From assembly GCF_013044515.1 (NCBI RefSeq), contig NZ_JABEPR010000002.1, forward strand, positions 1 to 64,000: a DNA stretch of 64,000 bases. Reading direction: 5' to 3'. Below the pieces are notes generated by a model. The model was not told where the DNA came from and did no database searches. It saw nothing but the letters and a program-made list of their open reading frames with translations. The position numbers and the translations under genes are program-made. The DNA is from Sphingomonas sp. ID1715 (GTDB lineage: Bacteria > Pseudomonadota > Alphaproteobacteria > Sphingomonadales > Sphingomonadaceae). Below, in pieces: positions 25,487 to 32,906 of the stretch (its first letter is position 1; each line of letters opens with the position of its first letter).

Positions 25487-25624
25487 TCAGCGGTGCCCGC
25501 CATGGCCGGCATTTTGGTTACCGGTGCGGCTCGGCGTGTTGTCGCTATTGTCCTGCTTCTTGTTACCGCCCTCGTCATCCTTCCCGTTCTTGTGGAAGTC
25601 GCCCTTCTTCTTGTGGTCCGTCAC
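25487..25624 (-). CDS. Small charged hydrophilic protein (45 aa)
   Basis: Starts VTDHKKKGDFHKNGKDDE and is almost entirely Lys, Asp, Asn, Gly and His, so it is likely disordered. The GTG at 25624 overlaps the previous gene's stop (GTGA), and GAGGAG lies seven bases upstream, so translation is credible despite the size. It is the last of three coupled genes after a SIMPL-domain protein. No family or function is recognised. Confidence 0.6.
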   Translation of the reverse strand: MTDHKKKGDFHKNGKDDEGGNKKQDNSDNTPSRTGNQNAGHGGHR

Positions 25625-25968
25625 CGCCGGTCTCCTCGACGGTCTGAACGGACGCGGCGGAGCGCCGTTCCCGCCCCGGCGACCAGCCATGCATAGAAGG
25701 CGATGTCGGCGACGAACGGTCCGGATCGCCAATGATCCTCGACGAAGCTCAGCCGGTTCGGAACGGACACGCCCGGCTCGTCCACCAGAAAGGGTGCCGG
25801 CCAGCCGCCGTTGAGCACCGGCTTAGGGCAGTAGATGTCATAGCCTTCGACTGACTTGCCGAGCGCACAGAAGATCGCCTGTTCTGGACCGAAGCGCTGC
25901 ACCAGGCTGGAAGCAAGCGCGGCGCCCGTCGCGAGCGCCAGCACCAGCAGCGTGGCGCGCAGCCTCAC
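25621..25968 (-). CDS. Small membrane protein of unknown function (115 aa)
   Basis: The N-terminal helix LRATLLVLALATGAALASSLV and a second hydrophobic stretch near residues 86-102 (FVADIAFYAWLVAGAGTAL) suggest two membrane passes around a periplasmic segment with two cysteines (FCALGK, YCPKPV). The last 13 residues are arginine-rich. The GTG start at 25968 overlaps the stop of the SIMPL gene (GTGA), and the stop overlaps the next start in the same way, so the three genes form a tightly coupled set. No family is recognised. Confidence 0.68.
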   Translation of the reverse strand: MRLRATLLVLALATGAALASSLVQRFGPEQAIFCALGKSVEGYDIYCPKPVLNGGWPAPFLVDEPGVSVPNRLSFVEDHWRSGPFVADIAFYAWLVAGAGTALRRVRSDRRGDRR

Positions 25969-26747
25969 CGTGCGAGTTCGAACTGCACCGACAGGGAGAC
26001 GCCGAGCGCCAGCTCCCCGGGCGCGATCGGCGTGGGCGGTGGAGGCGGCGGCGCTCCCGCAGCCATGCGGCCGGTCACCACGATCTGATTGACCGGATAG
26101 AAGCCGCCGCTCTCGGAGATCGACAGGATACGCGCGACGCGGAGCCCGGCGGCGCGGGCGTAGAGTTCGGCGCGGGCGCGCGCGTTGGCGATAGCCTCGG
26201 TCCGCGCCTCGTCGAGCGCCTCGCGCTGCGCGTCGACAGTGAAGTTCGGGCCGTCGATCTGGTTCGCGCCCTCGGCAACGAGCGCGTCGATGATCCTTCC
26301 CATTTCCGGCAGACGACGGACGCGGATGTTCAGGCTGTTGCGCGCCTCATAGCCGATGATCTTCGGCGCCTCCGTCGGGGCCGGAGGCACATAGGGCTGA
26401 CGCGTCTCCCGCGCACGGATCTGGGCTTCGCGCTCCGGGTCGGAATAGCGCGGCTGCAGGCTGACGGCCGAGGTCTGCAGGTCACGCGCCTCGATCCCCG
26501 CCCGCTTCAAAGCCGCGATCACTCGATCCATGCGGGTAGCATTGGCGGACAGCGCCTCGGCCGCGTTACTCCCCGTCGTCACCACGCCGGCCGAGAACAG
26601 CGCGAGGTCCGGGGTCCGCCGGCTCTGTCCCTCGGCCGTCACGCTCAACAAGGTCGCGCCTGGCGAGAGAACAGGAGCGACTGCGAGGTTTTGCGCCAGG
26701 GACGTGCCAGGGACCATGCATAACGCGATCGACAGCCAAATCCTCAT
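25965..26747 (-). CDS. SIMPL (DUF541) domain periplasmic protein
   Basis: A 260-residue exported protein with the signal peptide MRIWLSIALCMVPGTSLAQ. The body matches the SIMPL/DUF541 family: VTAEGQSRRTPDLALFSAGV, ALKRAGIEARDLQTSAVSLQP, YEARNSLNIRV, and IANARARAELYARAAGLRVARILSISE near the end. Family members form ring-shaped periplasmic assemblies and some are linked to oxidative stress, but the biochemical role is not established. The ATG at 26747 has GGAGG five bases upstream. Two small genes are coupled downstream. Confidence 0.87.
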   Translation of the reverse strand: MRIWLSIALCMVPGTSLAQNLAVAPVLSPGATLLSVTAEGQSRRTPDLALFSAGVVTTGSNAAEALSANATRMDRVIAALKRAGIEARDLQTSAVSLQPRYSDPEREAQIRARETRQPYVPPAPTEAPKIIGYEARNSLNIRVRRLPEMGRIIDALVAEGANQIDGPNFTVDAQREALDEARTEAIANARARAELYARAAGLRVARILSISESGGFYPVNQIVVTGRMAAGAPPPPPPTPIAPGELALGVSLSVQFELAR

Positions 26748-26885
26748 CCCAACCTCCAGATCGTTGCTGTCGCGGAACGGCGAGCCCGCACCGTCGGTTC
26801 CGCCATCAGGCCGTAGTCCCACGGCCTTGCGCTCGCTATTGCCCCTTCTAAGTGCCTAACTTTAATCAAGTCGGAAGGAGCGCAT

Positions 26886-27245
26886 TTGTCAGCCCCGCAA
26901 GTCCTCTGCGTCGACGACGAAGCGTTGATCCGCATGATGCTCGCGGATTGGGTCGACGAACTCGGCTTGCGTCCGCTGGAGGCCGGGAGCGGCGAGGAGG
27001 CACTGGCAAAGCTCGACCAGGCCGAAGTCGATCTGCTGATCACCGACATTCGCATGGAGGGCATCAGCGGCTGGGAGGTGGCCGAGCAGGCGCGCCGTCG
27101 GCGGCCCGGCCTGCCGGTCATCTATATTTCCGGCCATCCGTCCCCCGGCGATCCGGTGCCGGACTCCATTTATCTCGCCAAGCCGTTCGGCGCGCGCCAG
27201 TTGCAGGACGCGGTTCGCGATGCGCTGGAGCTGGGCGCCGCCTGA
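26886..27245 (+). CDS. Stand-alone response regulator receiver domain
   Basis: A 119-residue single receiver domain with no output domain. Acidic pocket VDDEAL, phospho-Asp in DLLITDIRMEGISGWE, Thr/Ser switch in VIYISGHP and Lys in YLAKPFGARQL are all present, so it should be phosphorylatable. Such proteins act by binding partner proteins or in phosphorelays. The TTG at 26886 is supported by GGAAGGAG five bases upstream. It resembles the receiver attached to the hybrid kinase at 1.3-3.6 kb, but pairing cannot be claimed. Its stop is five bases before the convergent acyl-CoA ligase stop. Confidence 0.88.
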   Translation: MSAPQVLCVDDEALIRMMLADWVDELGLRPLEAGSGEEALAKLDQAEVDLLITDIRMEGISGWEVAEQARRRRPGLPVIYISGHPSPGDPVPDSIYLAKPFGARQLQDAVRDALELGAA

Positions 27246-27249
27246 CCGC

Positions 27250-28836
27250 TCAGGCGGCAGTCTGCAGCCGATAGTCGCGATACTGTTCCCTGAGCGCGGT
27301 CTTCAACAGCTTGCCCGTTGCCGTATGCGGGAGGCTGTCGACGAACACGATCTCGTCCGGCAGCCACCATTTCGCGACCTTCTCCGTCAGGTGCGCGATG
27401 ATCTCCGCTGCGCCGACGTCGCTGCCCGGCTTGCGCACCACCAGCAGCAGGGGTCGCTCGTCCCATTTCGGGTGATAGACGCCGATCGCCGCCGCTTCGG
27501 CCACGCCCGGGCAGCCGACCGCTGCGTTCTCCAGCTCGACCGAGCTGATCCACTCGCCGCCGGACTTGATCACGTCCTTCGAGCGGTCGGTGATCTGGAT
27601 GGTGCCGTCCGCATGCATGACGGCGACGTCGCCGGTGTCGAACCAGCCGTCCGTGTCTGCCGAATCCTGTTCGGCCTTGAAGTAGCGCTTGATCACCCAC
27701 GGCCCCCGCACCTGCAGGCGGCCGGAGCTGACGCCGTCACGCGGCTGCACCGCGCCATCGTCGTTGACGACGCGCAGCTCGACCCCGAACGGCACCCGCC
27801 CCTGCTTGCCGACGACCTCGACCTGTTGTTCGAAGCTCAGCGAGTCCCAATTGGCGGGCGGCGCGCCCATGGTCCCGATCGGCGAGGTCTCCGTCATGCC
27901 CCATGCATGGCCAACGCGGATGCCCATCCGCATCAGTCGCTCGATCATAGCCTTGGGCGCCGCCGACCCGCCGATGGTCACGAGCTGCAGCGCCTCAGGG
28001 CGCTCGCCGGTCTCGTCCATGTGCTGGAACATGGCGAGCCAGACGGTCGGCACGCCGGCAGAATGAGTAACCCGTTCCTGGTTCATCAGCCGGCACAGCA
28101 CCTTGGCATCGTTGACGGCCGAAAAGACGAATTTCGCCCCCGCCATCGCCCCGGCAAAGGGTAGTCCCCAGGATGCGGCATGGAACATCGGCACGACCGG
28201 CAAGGCGACCGTCTGCGGCGACAGGTTGAAGACCGACGGCGCCACCTCGGCCATCGCGTGCAGCATCGTCGATCGATGCTCGTACAGCACGCCCTTCGGA
28301 TTGCCGGTGGTGCCGCTGGTATAGCAGAGCATGCACGGGTCGCGCTCGTCGCCCTCCGCCCAGGCATAATCGCCGTCATAGGGTGCGAGCAAAGCATCCC
28401 ATTCGGGTCCATCGAACGCGACATAATGCTCTATGCTGGTGAACTCGGGCTTCAGCCGCTCGACCAGGGGCGCGAAGGCCCGGTCGTAGAGGAGCACCCG
28501 ATCCTCGGCATGATTGGCGATATAGACGATCTGCTCGTCGAACAGGCGCGGGTTGATGGTGTGGATGACCCCGCCCATGCCGATCACCCCATACCAGCTG
28601 GTCAGGTGCCGCACATGGTTCATGGCAAGAGTGGCAACACGGTCCCCCGGCTTGAGCCCCAAGCCTTCGAGCGCCTGAGCGAGCCGTCGCGCATCCCTGG
28701 CTACACCCGCCCAACTGGTCCGCGTCTCGCTGCCGTCCGCCCAATGGGTGACGATTTCCTGCGCGCCATGCTCCCGCTCGGCATGATCGATCAGCCGCGG
28801 CACGCGCAGCGCGAAGTCCTGCATTCCGCCCAGCAT
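27250..28836 (-). CDS. Fatty acyl-CoA synthetase (AMP-forming ligase)
   Basis: A 528-residue ANL-superfamily ligase that activates a carboxylic acid with ATP and CoA. The ATP loop is [17 protein letters not shown]; the adenylate site is [12 protein letters not shown]; the hinge region reads [16 protein letters not shown] and [17 protein letters not shown]; and the catalytic C-terminal Lys lies in [13 protein letters not shown]. The sequence resembles medium/long-chain fatty acid ligases. The ATG at 28836 follows a good ribosome binding site (GGGAGAGGCAAA). It may feed beta-oxidation together with the ETF-QO and the racemase-like enzyme elsewhere in the window. Confidence 0.9.
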   Translation of the reverse strand: MLGGMQDFALRVPRLIDHAEREHGAQEIVTHWADGSETRTSWAGVARDARRLAQALEGLGLKPGDRVATLAMNHVRHLTSWYGVIGMGGVIHTINPRLFDEQIVYIANHAEDRVLLYDRAFAPLVERLKPEFTSIEHYVAFDGPEWDALLAPYDGDYAWAEGDERDPCMLCYTSGTTGNPKGVLYEHRSTMLHAMAEVAPSVFNLSPQTVALPVVPMFHAASWGLPFAGAMAGAKFVFSAVNDAKVLCRLMNQERVTHSAGVPTVWLAMFQHMDETGERPEALQLVTIGGSAAPKAMIERLMRMGIRVGHAWGMTETSPIGTMGAPPANWDSLSFEQQVEVVGKQGRVPFGVELRVVNDDGAVQPRDGVSSGRLQVRGPWVIKRYFKAEQDSADTDGWFDTGDVAVMHADGTIQITDRSKDVIKSGGEWISSVELENAAVGCPGVAEAAAIGVYHPKWDERPLLLVVRKPGSDVGAAEIIAHLTEKVAKWWLPDEIVFVDSLPHTATGKLLKTALREQYRDYRLQTAA

Positions 28837-28935
28837 TTTGCCTCTCCCAAGGTTGATCGTCATTTTGCCCAGCCCGCCCACGCTGGCAAGGGGCCGCTGC
28901 ACGTCAAAAAAGCACGGCGTTTGCTCCACCCCCGC

Positions 28936-28964
28936 TTGACGCGGCGTCCACGATCGACCATCTG
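28936..28964 (+). promoter_or_regulatory. Candidate promoter of tRNA-Lys
   Basis: TTGACG at 28936-28941 is followed after 17 bases by CATCTG at 28959-28964, ending 11 bases before the mature tRNA. The -35 element is good and the -10 element weak, as is common in alphaproteobacteria. Confidence 0.4.
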
Positions 28965-28975
28965 GCGCGCCTCGT

Positions 28976-29051
<76 letters not shown>

Positions 29052-29058
29052 TTTTCCT

Positions 29059-29844
29059 TCATTGTGTGATCACCGGGATCGACTGGCTCTGCAGCAATGC
29101 GGCGATCCGGCTTTCGTTCTTGGCGATCCAGCCGTTCAGCTCGCGCCTTAGCGATTGGTCTTCCTTGTGGACACCCATCGAGACTTCGAACGTCATCGGC
29201 AGGCGCGGTCCGTCGAGCGGCGGCGTGGGCGTCAATCTGAGCGGGACCGGCGAGCGAGCCGCGAACCAGCCCGCGACGGGCCCCCACGCGATCGCCACAT
29301 CGACTTCGCCCCGCACTACAGCATCGATGATCGGTGACTGGGGCGTAGTTGAGCGATAGTCGCCATAGATCAGGAAGCCGCGGACATTGCCGACGATGCC
29401 GCGGCGGCTGAGCGCATGGGCGGGCGGCGTGTTGGCGCCGTCGTCGCCGACCAGCTGTACGCCGATCTTCAGCTCGCGCAGGCGCTCATCGTCGAAGCAG
29501 GCGAGACTGAGCTGCCGGTCGGCGCGCGTCACGAACATGTAGCTGGAACGGTAATAGGGGATCGTCGTCGCCAGCATCTCCAGGCTGGCGCCGATGCCCG
29601 GGATGACGTCGCACAGGCCGGCGTTCAGCGTCTCCCGAACATTGCCGCGGCGCTGTGCCCGCCAGACATAGTTGACCGAAGCGGCGAGATCGGCGGCGGC
29701 CATCTCGATCAGCTTGTTCTCGAAGCCCTCGCGCCGGTCATTCGAGAAGGGCAGATTATTCGGGTCGGCGCACACGCGCAGCTCGCGGGCCTGCAAGGGA
29801 GCGGCGACAAGAACCAAGATCAGCGCGAGACCGCGACGCCCCAT
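29059..29844 (-). CDS. Periplasmic substrate-binding-like protein associated with PQQ dehydrogenases
   Basis: A 261-residue exported protein: signal peptide MGRRGLALILVLVAAPLQA, then a bacterial family 3 solute-binding fold (ELRVCADPNNLPFSND, NKLIEMAAADL, CDVIPGIGAS, GEVDVAIAWGPVAGWFA). This matches the XoxJ/MoxJ-like proteins found beside quinoprotein dehydrogenases, which are proposed to help mature or interact with the dehydrogenase rather than to import solutes; no ABC permease is present here. The ATG at 29844 overlaps the end of the beta-propeller gene by 25 bases. It is the last gene of the cluster. Confidence 0.85.
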   Translation of the reverse strand: MGRRGLALILVLVAAPLQARELRVCADPNNLPFSNDRREGFENKLIEMAAADLAASVNYVWRAQRRGNVRETLNAGLCDVIPGIGASLEMLATTIPYYRSSYMFVTRADRQLSLACFDDERLRELKIGVQLVGDDGANTPPAHALSRRGIVGNVRGFLIYGDYRSTTPQSPIIDAVVRGEVDVAIAWGPVAGWFAARSPVPLRLTPTPPLDGPRLPMTFEVSMGVHKEDQSLRRELNGWIAKNESRIAALLQSQSIPVITQ

Positions 29845-30736
29845 GGCTTTCCTCCCAGCTGGACGGCGCGAGCCTTCCCGGTCGCGAGATCGACGATGCT
29901 CATATCCCCGCTGAGGCCGTTCGCAGTAAAAAGCCGGCGCTCGTCGGGCGAAAGCGCGAGGTGCCATGCGCGTGCGCCGACGCCGAAGCTGCGCAGGATG
30001 TGGCGCGACACGGTGTCCACCTCCGCGACCTTATTGCCCCGGCCGAGCGCGACATAAGCGCGCCGGCCGTCACGGGCAAAGGCAATGCCGACCGGCTGCA
30101 CCTGGTCGCCGAGCGGAGCGAAGTCGATCTTGCCGAGCAGCTTTCGCGAGGCTGTCTCGAAGACCGTGACCGAGCCGCGCATCTCCGACGACACCCAGAG
30201 CTGCGTTCCGTTCGGCGTGAAGGCGGCATAGCGCGGCCGGGTATCGACCGGCAGATTGTCGAGCAGTTCACCGCTTTGAGTATCGATGACGTGCGCCATG
30301 CTCGTCGTCTCGGACGTGGCGCGACCAGCCGGCCGTCCGGGCTGACCGCCACTCCTTCCGGTTCGATGCCGACCGGCACTTCGCGCGTCACCTTCGCGCT
30401 TGCCACGTTGACAAAGGAAACCAGCGCATCCTCTTCGTTCGAGACATAGATCGTGCGACCGTCCGGCGAGATGGCGATGAGTTCGGGATCGGCGCCCGAA
30501 GGGAGCGTGCCGATGACCTTTGCGGTGGCGAGATCGACGATGTCGATGCGATTGTCCTCGCTGACCGCGACGTAGAGCCGTTTTTTGTCGGGCGAGAGCA
30601 CCATGCCGCGCGGGCGGCGGCCGACGCTGATGTCGCCGCGCAGCGCACCGCTCTCGCCGTCGACCACATAAACCCGGTTCGACGCCTCATCGGACACGAA
30701 CACGGTCGCCGCCGCCCAAAGCAATAGCCCGAGCAT
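29820..30736 (-). pseudogene. YVTN beta-propeller protein of PQQ clusters, split by a one-base frameshift
   Basis: The N-terminal half (from ATG 30736: signal-like MLGLLLWAAA, then FVSDEASNRVYVVDG, MVLSPDKKRLYVAVSEDNRIDIVD) runs in one frame as far as VAVSPDGRLVA near 30320. The protein continues in another frame (ATSETTSMAHVIDTQSGELL to the stop at 29820). One missing base near 30320 (GCGCCACG where GCGGCCACG would restore VAATSE) explains the break. The intact product would be a seven-bladed periplasmic propeller of about 305 residues, the type recorded as PQQ-dependent-catabolism-associated beta-propeller. It may be a real mutation or a sequencing error. Confidence 0.8.
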
Positions 30737-31140
30737 CAGCCGAGCGTGTAGAGATAGGCGGCGATGTCGCGCGCCTGGCCGGCAGTGACGCCGAGCTCCG
30801 GCATGGCGGTCTGCGGATCGACGCTGTGCGGATGCTGGATCCAGGCGCGCATGTTGTCGGGCGTGTTGACAAGCCGGCCGGCCAGATAGACGCGGACGGC
30901 GATCCCCTTGAGCGGCGGCCCCACCAGCCCCGCCGCCTGCGGCACGTCCGGAATGGCGTGGCAGCCGCCGCAGCCATAATCTTGGACCAGTTGCCAGCCG
31001 CGCGCCGGGTCGCCCCCGGTCAGCAGTGCCGCGCGCGTGGCGAGCTGCCGCTGCGCATCGATGTAATTGTAGGTGTAGCCCGCTGCGGCCGCGAGCATGC
31101 AACCGGCGGCAGCCAGAGCGACCTTGCTACCCCACCGCAT
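30736..31140 (-). CDS. Membrane-anchored or exported c-type cytochrome
   Basis: A 134-residue monoheme cytochrome c. A single N-terminal hydrophobic segment (VALAAAGCMLAAAAGYTYNYI) exports or anchors it. The heme site is DYGCGGCHAIP (CxxCH), and the likely axial Met lies in TAMPELGVTAGQARDIAAYL. The start ATG at 31140 overlaps the end of the CtaG gene by 14 bases, and the stop shares a base with the propeller start. Its position suggests electron transfer between the alcohol dehydrogenase and the co-encoded oxidase. Confidence 0.88.
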   Translation of the reverse strand: MRWGSKVALAAAGCMLAAAAGYTYNYIDAQRQLATRAALLTGGDPARGWQLVQDYGCGGCHAIPDVPQAAGLVGPPLKGIAVRVYLAGRLVNTPDNMRAWIQHPHSVDPQTAMPELGVTAGQARDIAAYLYTLG

Positions 31141-31966
31141 CGGCAGCCTCCCGCGGCCGCAATGCGCGGGCCAGCAGCAGCAGCGCCGCACCCGCGTGCA
31201 CCATCCCGCCTGGAATCCACATGATCAGGCCGGCCAGTTGCTGGTCCTCTGCCGGGCTTAGACCCATCGGCATCAAGCCGAGCGCGGCGTAGCCCGCGTA
31301 CCAGGGGCTGGTCGAAAAGGCCATCAGCGCGCCCAGCCCGCCGCCGATGAGGGAAGTGACGAACAGACAGGTCGCTCCGACCAAGGCCGCGCCTTCGGCC
31401 GCGCGGCTCATTGCGTACCAGAAGAGCAGAGCTGAAATGAGGAACGAGAGGTGCTGCGCAATGTGCCAGCCTTCATGCCCCAGGGCGCGGTCGAACAGGG
31501 GCGGCGCATGCCAGACGATCAGCGCCAGGGCCTGGAGGCCTGTCGCCGCGACCGGCTCGGCAAGCGCGCTCCACCATCGCGCGCCGCCGCCCAGCGTCTG
31601 CCGCAGCCCCGTTGGCAAGGCCCACAGCATCACTCCCAATGGCCGGGAAACGGCGATCAGCCACGCCGCCGGCGCCATGATCAGTTCATGCTCGATCATG
31701 TGCAGGGTGAAGCTGCGCTCCCCGCCTTCGTGCAGTGGCGAGACCAGGGCACCCGCCAGCACCAGCCAGCCAAGCGCGAAGCGCAGCGCCTGCCGCCGAT
31801 GCTGCTCCCGCCCCTGTCCCGAGCGCCCGGACAGACGCCGGTAGCCGAATGCGTACAGCAGGGCGGTCAGCAGCAGCGGGACCACCACTTCCGGAGAGAG
31901 CGTCCAGCCCGGAGCGTCTCCCGGCAGTTCGTGCGCGCCGGCGTGCAAGGCGACAAGCGCGATCAT
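31127..31966 (-). CDS. CtaG-like cytochrome c oxidase assembly protein (caa3_CtaG type)
   Basis: A 279-residue protein with about seven membrane helices. Histidine-rich helix segments (LVSPLHEGGERSFTLHMIEHELIM, HEGWHIAQHLSFLISALLFWY, IPGGMVHAGAALLL) match the caa3_CtaG family, which is implicated in copper delivery to or assembly of heme-copper oxidases. The ATG at 31966 overlaps the stop of the preceding small gene (ATGA). Its location right after the oxidase genes supports a dedicated assembly role. Confidence 0.85.
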   Translation of the reverse strand: MIALVALHAGAHELPGDAPGWTLSPEVVVPLLLTALLYAFGYRRLSGRSGQGREQHRRQALRFALGWLVLAGALVSPLHEGGERSFTLHMIEHELIMAPAAWLIAVSRPLGVMLWALPTGLRQTLGGGARWWSALAEPVAATGLQALALIVWHAPPLFDRALGHEGWHIAQHLSFLISALLFWYAMSRAAEGAALVGATCLFVTSLIGGGLGALMAFSTSPWYAGYAALGLMPMGLSPAEDQQLAGLIMWIPGGMVHAGAALLLLARALRPREAADAVG

Positions 31967-32301
31967 CCGAAGCACCGCGGCAGGAACAGGCTCGCCGCCG
32001 TCTGCAGGAAGATCGCGATCGAAAAGAGCAGCGCCATCAATGCGCCGACGATCGCTATGAAGTGCCGTCCTCCCTCTTCCCGCCGGCGTTGCCGCCAGGA
32101 GACGAGACCACCGGACAGCGCCACTCCCAGGCCCACCAGACCGATCAGGATCATCAGCAGCGGATGCGCCGCGCCGCATTTGTCGAACACGAGATTGGAG
32201 CCGAGCTGGTCGGTCAATGCCCAGCCGAACCCGGCCGCAAGCATGCCGGTCCAGGGCAGCAGCGATTCCCTCCAGCCGCGGAGCTTCGCCTTCAGCTCCA
32301 T
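31963..32301 (-). CDS. Small membrane protein of the oxidase cluster (112 aa)
   Basis: Three predicted membrane helices (about 16-32, 48-66 and 84-102), with a basic loop SWRQRRREEGG and two cysteines (FDKCGAA, LPRCFG). It overlaps the subunit III gene by 10 bases and the CtaG gene by four. Its place and size recall the small subunit IV of bacterial oxidases, but no signature is visible, so this is inference from position only. Confidence 0.72.
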   Translation of the reverse strand: MELKAKLRGWRESLLPWTGMLAAGFGWALTDQLGSNLVFDKCGAAHPLLMILIGLVGLGVALSGGLVSWRQRRREEGGRHFIAIVGALMALLFSIAIFLQTAASLFLPRCFG

Positions 32302-32906
32302 CGCGGCACCCAGTAGATCATCGTCCAGATCGGCAGCCAGGTGAGCCACACGAAGCGCCAGTAGAGCGCGTTTTCGCTGACATCGACATGGCGGCGACCG
32401 CTGTCGCCGTGCTTCGAGAACATCAGCGCGGTCAGCACCAAAGTGTCGATCCAGTCGGTCAGAATGTGCGTCGTGTGCAGGACCAGCAGCGCCCAGAGAA
32501 TCGAGCCATAGGGATTGTCGGTCCAGCTGACGTTGAGCTGGCCGAACTCGAACGCGCGAATGACCAGCAGCAGGCCGCCGAGCGCGGACATCACCACCAG
32601 CAGCAGCCGAACCTGGCCGAGATTTCCCGCCTCGGCCGCCTTCTTTTCCAGCGTATTGGGAAGTTCGCTGAGCAAGATGACCAGCGTGAAGAAGAGGCCC
32701 GGCACCAGACCCGGGGGTGAAAACGGTTCCGGTGGCCAATTCCCCTGATTGGCGAACAGGAAGAAATAGGCGGCGATCGCCATCGCGAAGCCGGCGCCCT
32801 CGATCATCATGAAGGCGATGACGCCCCACCAGGTGAGGCTGCGGTGGCCGAAGGCGTGGGTCGGCAGCTCCGACAGGTCCCGCGTGAAGCGATAGGACGC
32901 GGTCAT
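32292..32906 (-). CDS. coxC: Cytochrome c oxidase subunit III
   Basis: A 204-residue protein with five predicted membrane helices, similar to the short CoxIII/CyoC type: HAFGHRSLTWWGVIAFMMIEGAGFA, FFLFANQGNWPPEP, LLSELPNTLEKKA, RAFEFGQLNVSWTDNPYGS and HTTHILTDWIDT. The last segment carries the HxxHxx-type pattern seen in subunit III. The ATG at 32906 overlaps the subunit I stop (ATGA). Subunit III stabilises the core of heme-copper oxidases. Confidence 0.9.
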   Translation of the reverse strand: MTASYRFTRDLSELPTHAFGHRSLTWWGVIAFMMIEGAGFAMAIAAYFFLFANQGNWPPEPFSPPGLVPGLFFTLVILLSELPNTLEKKAAEAGNLGQVRLLLVVMSALGGLLLVIRAFEFGQLNVSWTDNPYGSILWALLVLHTTHILTDWIDTLVLTALMFSKHGDSGRRHVDVSENALYWRFVWLTWLPIWTMIYWVPRWS

